Source of the DNA: Anaerolineae bacterium
GTDB taxonomy: Bacteria > Chloroflexota > Anaerolineae > Epilineales > JAHCIE01
Reading direction: 5' to 3'
Length of the DNA: 5,480 bases
Assembly (NCBI GenBank): GCA_026129385.1
Contig: JAHCIE010000242.1
Span: 1 to 5,480, forward strand
Part shown: piece after piece, positions 1 to 4,930 of the stretch
Numbering within the stretch: the first letter of the stretch is position 1
Layout of the letters: each line of letters begins with the position of its first letter
Position numbers and translations under genes: made by a program
Notes under the pieces: model-generated
What the model was told of the DNA's origin: nothing
Database searches by the model: none
The model's input: the letters and a program-made list of their open reading frames with translations, nothing else

Positions 1-793
1 ACCCAACCAGCCACACGACCATGAGCAGCGTCATCAGCCCCAGGTCCATCACGTGCACACCGTACCAGTCGAACCAGGCAGTATCCAACAAGGGCAGCAG
101 CAGCGATAGGTTGACCGTCGCCATCAGCCACGCGGCCAGGGCAACACCCTCGCGCGGCGCAATGTACCAGCGTGACCCCAGCCGACTGACCCCGATGATT
201 GGCTCGCGGCGCGCTACCCACGCCACGCCAAGGGGGATGAGAGTGAGAAGCCCGCTCAATCCAATATAAAAGAGGGTGAAGGCCGTGCGCGTCATCCAGT
301 CGTTCGGCTGGCCGTTGACATCGAAGTGGGTGGCGACCAGCGGTGACAGCGTCGGCCAGAGCGCCAGGCACAGCAAGGCTAGCAAGCCCCACGTGATCAC
401 CACCGGGGCAACGGTCCTGAAGGGGACATCAACGGGCGCGAGCGTGTGCGCGAGACTGGTCCCCAGGGCCAGCCGACGTGTGTAGGCAATGATCCAGGCC
501 GTCCCGCCCAGGATGAGAACGAGCAGCGCGCCGGTCAGCCACCAGATGGCCGGATCTCCCTGCACGCCTACTGCCACCAGGAACGCGGTCAGCGCCAGGA
601 GCGCCAGGCCGATGCCGCCAAACACGATGCCGCCAAAGCGGTTAGACTGATCCCACACGTCCCGATTGGCGAAGCTGTAGCCCGTCCGAACGCCGAAGAT
701 GGGGTTAGGCCCGATACGCGGCGCGAGGAAGTACATGCTCGCGCCTGCCCCCAACATCAGCAGTCCCATCAGGATGCCAAACCATAGACCCAT
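1..793 (-). CDS. SdpI/DUF1648-family multi-pass membrane protein (C-terminus off the left edge)
   Basis: The minus strand is open from an ATG at 793 to the window edge, giving 264 visible residues and no stop. The start has a strong Shine-Dalgarno GGAGGT eight bases upstream. The protein is very hydrophobic, with likely membrane segments near residues 5-23, 55-77, 84-104, 130-150, 172-193, 216-236 and 247-264. Residues 28-54 carry the SdpI signature (PNPIFGVRTGYS, then VWDQSNRFGG). Residues 156-166 (HFDVNGQPNDW) match the DUF1648 signature. Bacillus SdpI is a membrane immunity protein against the SdpC toxin and also holds the repressor SdpR at the membrane. Here the SdpI motif comes before DUF1648, the reverse of the Bacillus order. 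The gene follows the XRE regulator by 36 nt and is probably in the same operon. A role in immunity or signalling is inferred; family membership is fairly certain. A neutral transporter-like or structural membrane role cannot be excluded. Confidence 0.85.
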   Translation of the reverse strand, partial: MGLWFGILMGLLMLGAGASMYFLAPRIGPNPIFGVRTGYSFANRDVWDQSNRFGGIVFGGIGLALLALTAFLVAVGVQGDPAIWWLTGALLVLILGGTAWIIAYTRRLALGTSLAHTLAPVDVPFRTVAPVVITWGLLALLCLALWPTLSPLVATHFDVNGQPNDWMTRTAFTLFYIGLSGLLTLIPLGVAWVARREPIIGVSRLGSRWYIAPREGVALAAWLMATVNLSLLLPLLDTAWFDWYGVHVMDLGLMTLLMVVWLVG

Positions 794-801
794 AGGTCTT
801 G

Positions 802-807
802 ACCTCC
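802..807 (-). promoter_or_regulatory. Ribosome binding site of the SdpI-family gene
   Basis: GGAGGT on the minus strand lies 8 nt before the ATG at 793. This fixes the start of the membrane protein over the internal ATGs at residues 9 and 13. Confidence 0.75.
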
Positions 808-829
808 GGACGCGCGCCTGCTGTCAAGG

Positions 830-1279
830 TCAGTCGGCCGCCAACGCGCGAGCGCTCGCGCGTTGGGCGATGCGCGCCTGGTCCTGCTGCTTCAGTTGCT
901 GGAGGCGGAAGCCCACATAGGCAACGATTTCATTCTCGAGCTGCTCGCGCCCGTGGGTGGTCAGGTCGGGGTCTTGCAAGGCATTGGCGACAGCCTGAAT
1001 AGCCGGGTGAGTCAGGGACACGCCACTGTGCTCGACGATGCGGGCCAGGTCGCCCTCCGGTAGGTGCTGCGCGCTGGCGAGGAGGCGGTCCCGATCTTCG
1101 GCGGACAGATTCATCGCCTGCGCCATATTGGTTACCACGCGGCGTGATGGACGGCGCTCGTCACGCTCCAGGCGCGCGATGTAGCTACCATTGACGCCAA
1201 TCGCCTGTGCCAACTCCTTCTGCGTCATATGGCGGTTGAGACGGTACTCCTTGAGCAGATATCCAAACGAGGTTAGCAT
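830..1279 (-). CDS. XRE/Cro-type helix-turn-helix transcriptional regulator
   Basis: A 149-residue protein. Residues 5-58 form a compact HTH_XRE domain: GYLLKEYRLNRHMTQKELAQ gives helices 1 and 2, and residues 31-39 (GSYIARLER) form the recognition helix, followed by the usual RRPSR. The C-terminal 90 residues are charged and predicted helical (HPAIQAVANAL, then a Gln/Arg/Ala-rich end). No known ligand-binding, kinase or anti-sigma zinc-finger domain is visible. The ATG at 1279 is preferred because AGGAGG stands 11 nt upstream and the HTH begins at once. The frame could extend to a TTG at 1360, but that overlaps the sigma factor gene and adds 27 residues that do not look like part of the domain. 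The gene lies 55 nt after the sigma factor stop and 36 nt before the membrane gene. It probably represses or activates its own operon, which is an inference. It is the second gene of the operon, a place often held by an anti-sigma factor. Confidence 0.9.
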   Translation of the reverse strand: MLTSFGYLLKEYRLNRHMTQKELAQAIGVNGSYIARLERDERRPSRRVVTNMAQAMNLSAEDRDRLLASAQHLPEGDLARIVEHSGVSLTHPAIQAVANALQDPDLTTHGREQLENEIVAYVGFRLQQLKQQDQARIAQRASARALAAD

Positions 1280-1290
1280 TGGTTGATTGT

Positions 1291-1296
1291 CCTCCT
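1291..1296 (-). promoter_or_regulatory. Ribosome binding site that decides the XRE regulator start
   Basis: AGGAGG on the minus strand lies 11 nt before the ATG at 1279. The spacing is slightly long but the core is perfect. No comparable site precedes the upstream TTG at 1360. Confidence 0.65.
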
Positions 1297-1334
1297 CAAT
1301 AGCAATTCCTGGCTGCGTCGCCGCCCCATTCCAG

Positions 1335-2000
1335 TTAGCAAGTTGCGCACGCCGGGTCAAACTGGTCCAGAATCTCGGTCACGCTCCAGCCGCGACCCGT
1401 CAGCGCGCGACGTAATCGGGCACGGGCATCGAACACCAACTTATACAAGGCATTCTGGGTCGTGGCGAGCTTCCTGGCGACCTCGGCGACGGGGCGGCCA
1501 TCAACCATAATCGCCACGAGCGCCTCACGCTGGCGCGCCGTCAAATCTTCGGCCAGCGCGTCTTGCACAGCGCGCCATGCCTGGTCCTGTGCGGCGCGGC
1601 GATCGGGGCCGACCTGATTCGGCTCGGTCAGGAACTGGCCCAGGTCACCCGCGTCCGCATCGTCGGGCGTCGCATCCAACGAGATGTTGCGCCAACGCGC
1701 CCGGCGCAACTCAGCCGCCGCGGCATGGACGGCGAACTTGCCAGCCCAGGTGGTGAAGCGGCTCTCGCCGCGAAACGAGTCGAGATGGTTGAGGATGCGG
1801 ACAATGGCATCCTGCACAATATCCTCACTCAGCTGACGGCGCTCGGACTCGTCCAGCCCACGCAGCTGAGCTTCGCGCCGCTGAAGGTAGAAGTCCGTCG
1901 CCCGTGATAGATGCACACGCAGGTCAGTCAACGCACTTGCCTGGACATTCCCGTCCGCCTGAAGATCGCTTAGCCACTCACTATTCGTTCTGGTAGTCAT
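1335..2000 (-). CDS. ECF-type (sigma-70 family) RNA polymerase sigma factor
   Basis: A 221-residue protein with the two-domain ECF layout. Sigma region 2 spans about residues 25-104, with the core-binding helix SEDIVQDAIVRILNHLDSF and the -10 recognition part FRGESRFTTWAGKFAVHAA. A linker of about 105-139 is rich in Asp, Gly and Pro. Region 4 spans about 140-200, with LTARQREALVAIMVDGRPVA followed by a helix-turn-helix around 171-192. It would direct RNA polymerase to a small set of promoters. The tail at 201-221 ends in a CxxC motif (Cys218, Cys221), which is unusual. The ATG at 2000 has a purine-rich Shine-Dalgarno (GGGAGAAG) 6 nt upstream. It heads the leftward operon with the XRE regulator and SdpI-like protein. 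No zinc-finger anti-sigma gene is visible, so how its activity is controlled is unknown. Family assignment is firm; its ECF group and targets cannot be told from sequence alone. Confidence 0.93.
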   Translation of the reverse strand: MTTRTNSEWLSDLQADGNVQASALTDLRVHLSRATDFYLQRREAQLRGLDESERRQLSEDIVQDAIVRILNHLDSFRGESRFTTWAGKFAVHAAAAELRRARWRNISLDATPDDADAGDLGQFLTEPNQVGPDRRAAQDQAWRAVQDALAEDLTARQREALVAIMVDGRPVAEVARKLATTQNALYKLVFDARARLRRALTGRGWSVTEILDQFDPACATC

Positions 2001-2006
2001 GTCTCT

Positions 2007-2014
2007 CTTCTCCC
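2007..2014 (-). promoter_or_regulatory. Ribosome binding site of the ECF sigma factor gene
   Basis: GGGAGAAG on the minus strand lies 6 nt before the ATG at 2000, and supports that start. Confidence 0.6.
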
Positions 2015-2066
2015 ACAGCTTCGCTAGTCGTCAAGCCCGTAACGCTGGAATCCGTCGTGTTCGTAC

Positions 2067-2089
2067 TGCAATAATCATACAGCATTGCA
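2067..2089. promoter_or_regulatory. Candidate operator: 6+6 inverted repeat over the -10 box
   Basis: TGCAAT (2067-2072) and ATTGCA (2084-2089) are perfect inverted arms separated by 11 nt. The site is centred on the -10 hexamer of the leftward promoter. Its size and position are typical of a dimeric repressor site. The XRE protein of the same operon is the obvious candidate ligand, but this is inferred from position only. A chance repeat of this size is possible in an AT-richer stretch. Confidence 0.4.
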
Positions 2090-2102
2090 TAGCGTTTGTC
2101 AG
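2074..2102 (-). promoter_or_regulatory. Sigma70-type promoter of the leftward sigma/XRE/SdpI operon
   Basis: On the minus strand, the -35 box CTGACA (2102-2097) and the -10 box TATGAT (2079-2074) are separated by 17 nt. Each box differs from consensus by one base. Transcription should start near 2067, leaving a leader of about 66 nt. The good match to housekeeping consensus suggests that the operon does not depend solely on its own ECF factor. An inverted repeat covers the -10 box. Confidence 0.7.
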
Positions 2103-2155
2103 TGTTTTGTGTGTAATCTCCGGCCAATTCGGCACATTGACGCGCCTGTCTTTTC

Positions 2156-2183
2156 TTGCGTCACATCCCCATCGGTGTAGAAT
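2156..2183 (+). promoter_or_regulatory. Promoter of the M61 peptidase/creatininase operon
   Basis: The -35 box TTGCGT (2156-2161) and the -10 box TAGAAT (2178-2183) are 16 nt apart. A TG directly before the -10 may help. Transcription would start near 2190, about 39 nt before the peptidase ATG. The -10 is convincing; the -35 is weaker. Confidence 0.55.
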
Positions 2184-2190
2184 TGCCCAC

Positions 2191-2208
2191 GCGGGCATAG
2201 ACGCCCGC
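2191..2208 (+). other. Short GC hairpin in the leader of the peptidase mRNA
   Basis: GCGGGC and GCCCGC form a perfect 6-bp stem around the loop ATAGAC. It lies at the very 5' end of the predicted transcript. No U-run follows, so it is not a standard terminator. It may protect the 5' end of the mRNA or affect ribosome access, since the Shine-Dalgarno lies 12 nt downstream. Confidence 0.35.
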
Positions 2209-2220
2209 CTTTCGCCCAGC

Positions 2221-2226
2221 GAGGAG
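2221..2226 (+). promoter_or_regulatory. Closely spaced ribosome binding site of the M61 peptidase
   Basis: GAGGAG is followed after only CT by the ATG at 2229. This is shorter than the usual 5-9 nt and may lower translation. The next in-frame ATG, at 2253, has a GGAG with no spacer at all, so 2229 remains the best start. Confidence 0.45.
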
Positions 2227-2228
2227 CT

Positions 2229-4022
2229 ATGCCTACCCACTATCGTCTGGAGATGCCCGCCCCAGAGACCCACTTGTTCCATATCACCATCGCCGTGCCT
2301 GACGCCCCTGCCCCTACCACGGATCTCATCCTTCCGTCCTGGCTGCCCGGCTGGTACATTATCGCCGACAATGCCCGACACGTGCAGGACTTCGCTGCCC
2401 TTGACGCGGATGGTCACCCTCTACCGTGGTCCAAAATAGACAAAGCCCGCTGGCGCATGGTGAACGGCGGTCGTGGCTTCGAGGTTCGCTACCAGGTATA
2501 TGCCAATCACCTGGCCGTCTTCGCCAGTCACCTGGACGACAGCCATGCCCTATTCAACCCTGTGGACGTCTTCATGTACGTCGACGGCGCTAAGGATCAG
2601 CCATGTCTCCTGACCATCACCCCGCCGCCCGGCCGCGGTTGGTGGGTAACGCTACCCCTGGACCCCGACGAGGCTGACAACACCTTCTACGCCCCTGACT
2701 ATCACACCCTGGCCGATTCGCCGGGCGAAGTCGGAACCCATCGCGTGCTGCCCTTCGAGGTCGACGGTCTGCCTCACCGCCTGGCCCTCTACGGTCACGG
2801 TAACGAGGACGCCGACGGCCTGGTGGCGAACCTGGCGCGCATCGTCGCCACTGCCCGCGACGTGTGCGGCGAGTTGCCCTACCCGTGGTACACCTTCGTG
2901 CTGTTGCTGGGCGACAGGCCGACCGGCGGCATGGAACACGCCCGGTGCAGTATCAATCACGTGTCGCGCTTCGCCTTCCAGCCTCGCCATGACTATGAGC
3001 GCGTCTTGAGCCTGTTGGCCCACGAGTTCTTCCACGTCTGGAATGTAAAGCGAATCAGGCCCCGCGCCTTCGACGACTATGACTACGAGCGCGAGATGTA
3101 TACGGAAGCCCTATGGATCGTCGAGGGCGCGACTAGCTACTACGACGACCTCATCCTGGCCCGCGCGGGCCTGCTCACGCCCGAACGCTTCCTGGAGCGG
3201 CTGGCCGACGATATCCGCGAGTACGAGCGGACGCCCGCCCGCGAACTGTATAACCTGACCGAGGCTTCCTTCGATACCTGGCTCAAGATGTACCGGGCCT
3301 ACGAGAATGCCCCCAACAACCGCGTCAACTTCTACCTCAAGGGCGCGCTGGTCCACTTGCTCCTGGACCTGGAGATTCGGCAACGCACTCAAGGCACGTG
3401 CAGCCTGGACGACGTGTTCCGCGCCCTGTGGGCGGACTATAAGGCGCGCAGCGCGGGCTACGCCGACGGCGACTACAAGTCCATCGTTGAAGGCGTCGTC
3501 GGCGGCCGCATGGACGACTTCTGGGCGCGCTATGTCGATGGCCGCGATGCGCTGGACTTCGCCCCCCTGCTCGCCGATGTCGGCCTGCGTCTGACACGGG
3601 GCTACCAGGCCGACAAAGATCTGGCGCGCACGGGTGGCCGCCCTGGCGTCGAGCGCGGCTATCTGGGCGTGACCACCCGCATGGACAACGGGCGTCTGCT
3701 GGTCCAGACAGCCTACGCCGGTTCCCCGGCCCATGCGGCGGGTCTGACGCCGGGGGATGAGTTGCTGGCCCTGGATGGCTTTCGCCTAACCGAGGCGACT
3801 CTGCCCCACCGCCTCGACGAGCGCGCGCCGGGCGAGACGGTGACGATGGCCGTGTTCCGCCGCGACGAACTCCATCAGCTACAGGTGACGCTAAGTGCGC
3901 GCCCTCCCGACGAATATCGCATCGAGGCCCTGCCCGACGCGACGGACGAGCAGCGAGCCTGCTTCCGCGCCTGGCTGGGCGCCGACCTGCCCGCGCCCGA
4001 CCCGGCGAAGGTGGCGTCATGA
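2229..4022 (+). CDS. M61-family metallopeptidase with C-terminal PDZ domain (glycyl aminopeptidase-like)
   Basis: A 597-residue protein, close to the usual 550-640 of the family. The N-terminal beta-rich M61 domain spans about 1-165 (LPSWLPGWYIIADNARHVQ, residues 35-53; VFMYVDGAKDQP near 114). The catalytic M61 domain spans about 170-440. It has GGMEH at 233-237, the zinc motif HEFFH at 265-269 (zinc ligands His265 and His269, catalytic Glu266), and Glu299 in IVEGATSYYDDL as likely third ligand. A PDZ domain follows at about 475-560, with the peptide-groove signature GYLGV at 477-481 and GLTPGDELLALDG after it. Characterised relatives release N-terminal Gly or Ala from peptides. There is no signal peptide or membrane segment, so a cytoplasmic location is expected. 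An in-frame TAG at 2178 rules out a longer ATG form. GAGGAG lies only 2 nt before the ATG, unusually close. It overlaps the creatininase-family gene by ATGA. Exact substrates are unknown. Confidence 0.95.
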   Translation: MPTHYRLEMPAPETHLFHITIAVPDAPAPTTDLILPSWLPGWYIIADNARHVQDFAALDADGHPLPWSKIDKARWRMVNGGRGFEVRYQVYANHLAVFASHLDDSHALFNPVDVFMYVDGAKDQPCLLTITPPPGRGWWVTLPLDPDEADNTFYAPDYHTLADSPGEVGTHRVLPFEVDGLPHRLALYGHGNEDADGLVANLARIVATARDVCGELPYPWYTFVLLLGDRPTGGMEHARCSINHVSRFAFQPRHDYERVLSLLAHEFFHVWNVKRIRPRAFDDYDYEREMYTEALWIVEGATSYYDDLILARAGLLTPERFLERLADDIREYERTPARELYNLTEASFDTWLKMYRAYENAPNNRVNFYLKGALVHLLLDLEIRQRTQGTCSLDDVFRALWADYKARSAGYADGDYKSIVEGVVGGRMDDFWARYVDGRDALDFAPLLADVGLRLTRGYQADKDLARTGGRPGVERGYLGVTTRMDNGRLLVQTAYAGSPAHAAGLTPGDELLALDGFRLTEATLPHRLDERAPGETVTMAVFRRDELHQLQVTLSARPPDEYRIEALPDATDEQRACFRAWLGADLPAPDPAKVAS

Positions 4023-4849
4023 CCGACGCCACACCCGTCGCCTGGGGCCTCTATGCCGAGCTGCGCCCCGACGAACTGGCCGCCCTTCTGGCGGCAACGC
4101 CCGCCGCCTACGTGCCGTGGGGCGCGCTAGAGTGGCACGGCCCGCATCTGCCCCTGGGTCTCGACGGGCTGGTGGCCGACCACGTGGCTCGCCAGGCCGC
4201 CGCGCTCAGTGGCGGCATCGTCCTGCCGACGACGTGGTGGGCCATCACGACGTTGCCCCACGCCTATTCTATTTCGACGCCGCCCAGCGTGATTTCGCAC
4301 CTTTGGCAGGCGACATTTCATAGCCTGGCGGGCATGGGTGTCAGGGTCATCGCTGTCGTTACGGGCCACTACGCCCAGGCGCATGAGGTGTTGTTAATGG
4401 AGGCCGCCGACACGGCGATGCGCGAGACAGGGGCCATTGTGCTGGTCGCGCCGGAACTGGCCGTGCTGCCCGATGCCTCGCGCCTGGATCATGCCGCACA
4501 TTGGGAGACGAGCAGCCTGCTGGCGGTTCGCCCCGACCTGGTGCGCCTCGACCGCCTCGACGACGCCGTTCCTGCTGATGCCACCGATCTGGCGCGCTTC
4601 GGTGTCCTCGGCACAGACCCGCGCCCCTCGGCGACGCCGGCCCTGGGCGCAGCGACACTGGCTGAGGCGGCGCAGACCTGGGCGGCCTGGGTGCGCGACC
4701 TGCTCGCCAGCGGTGACGCTGACCGGGTGCGGGGCTTCCATGCCGCGCGTCGCGCCGCCTTACAGCCCTACGTCGACCGCTACTTCCAGGGCGACTGGGA
4801 GGCCGCCCTCCACGCCTGGTGGCGCGACCGGACAGCGACCAGAGAGTAG
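4019..4849 (+). CDS. Creatininase-family metal-dependent amidohydrolase
   Basis: A 276-residue protein of usual family length (about 240-280). The N-terminal metal motif is VPWGALEWHGPHLPLGLD, with Glu38, His40 and Asp49 in the places of the known metal ligands. The second motif, TGHYAQ, holds His117 at the position of the ligand in NGHGGN or NGHYEN of relatives. The third, HAAHWETS (158-165), matches the HAGxxETS segment. The family hydrolyses cyclic or linear amides: creatinine, formamidopyrimidine intermediates, and the C-terminal tail of the mycofactocin precursor by MftE. Which of these fits here cannot be told. The residue after Tyr118 is Ala, where creatininase itself has the metal ligand Glu, so true creatininase activity is doubtful. 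No mycofactocin genes are nearby. Its ATG overlaps the peptidase stop (ATGA), indicating translational coupling. It has no signal peptide and should be cytoplasmic. Confidence 0.92.
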   Translation: MTDATPVAWGLYAELRPDELAALLAATPAAYVPWGALEWHGPHLPLGLDGLVADHVARQAAALSGGIVLPTTWWAITTLPHAYSISTPPSVISHLWQATFHSLAGMGVRVIAVVTGHYAQAHEVLLMEAADTAMRETGAIVLVAPELAVLPDASRLDHAAHWETSSLLAVRPDLVRLDRLDDAVPADATDLARFGVLGTDPRPSATPALGAATLAEAAQTWAAWVRDLLASGDADRVRGFHAARRAALQPYVDRYFQGDWEAALHAWWRDRTATRE

Positions 4850-4880
4850 GGAGGGGAGATTGAGCCTGCTCCTCTCTCCC
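4849..4880 (+). terminator. Imperfect G/C-box hairpin after the creatininase-family gene
   Basis: GGGAGGGGAG (4849-4858) pairs with CTCCTCTCTCCC (4869-4880), giving about ten base pairs with two bulged T residues and a 10-nt loop. It begins at the last base of the stop codon. No U-run follows, so a classical intrinsic terminator is not proven. A second, overlapping stem is possible between 4874-4880 and 4884-4890 with one mismatch. The position between convergent genes suits transcription termination, but the element may equally be a dispersed REP-like repeat. Confidence 0.35.
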
Positions 4881-4902
4881 GGCGGGCGAGGGAATCAGAA
4901 GG

Positions 4903-4930
4903 CAATCGCCAATCTCCAATCTCTAATCTC
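4903..4930. repeat. Tandem heptamer repeat (CAATCTC type), four copies
   Basis: Four consecutive 7-nt units are seen: CAATCGC, CAATCTC, CAATCTC and TAATCTC. They lie at the convergent boundary and run into the 3' end of the methyltransferase gene, whose stop codon (TAG on the minus strand, 4925-4923) sits inside the repeat. Such heptamer arrays suggest slipped-strand expansion or a dispersed intergenic repeat. Confidence 0.7.

Larger units (their letters stand above)
2001..2228. other. Divergent intergenic regulatory region
   Basis: This 228-bp gap separates the leftward sigma operon from the rightward peptidase operon. It is visibly AT-richer than the flanking genes, notably at 2061-2130. 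It holds a leftward promoter with an overlapping inverted repeat, a rightward promoter, and a leader hairpin. Nothing else gene-like is seen. Open frames crossing it are extensions of shadow frames. Confidence 0.75.

Noticed and set aside
21..1002. Several plus-strand open frames of 66-113 codons
   Set aside because: They lie opposite the membrane protein and XRE genes. Their Arg/Pro/Ser-rich translations show no domain, and the minus-strand genes have motifs and ribosome sites.
1280..1360. Longer form of the XRE regulator starting at a TTG at 1360
   Set aside because: It overlaps the end of the sigma factor gene and has no Shine-Dalgarno. The ATG at 1279 has AGGAGG upstream and starts right before the HTH.
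1563..1907. Plus-strand frame of 114 codons opposite the sigma factor
   Set aside because: No domain or ribosome site is seen; it is a GC-driven shadow of the sigma gene.
2137..2183. TTGACG at 2137 as the -35 of the rightward promoter
   Set aside because: It is 35 nt from the TAGAAT box, far too long. TTGCGT at 2156 gives a normal 16-nt spacer.
1999..2439. Plus-strand frame of 146 codons across the divergent region
   Set aside because: It runs through both promoters and into the peptidase in another frame, and its translation is low in complexity with no recognisable domain.
3111..4032. Long minus-strand frames of 207 and 231 codons inside the M61 peptidase gene
   Set aside because: They are antisense to a well-supported gene. 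Their Arg/Ala/Pro-rich composition and lack of motifs mark them as shadows.
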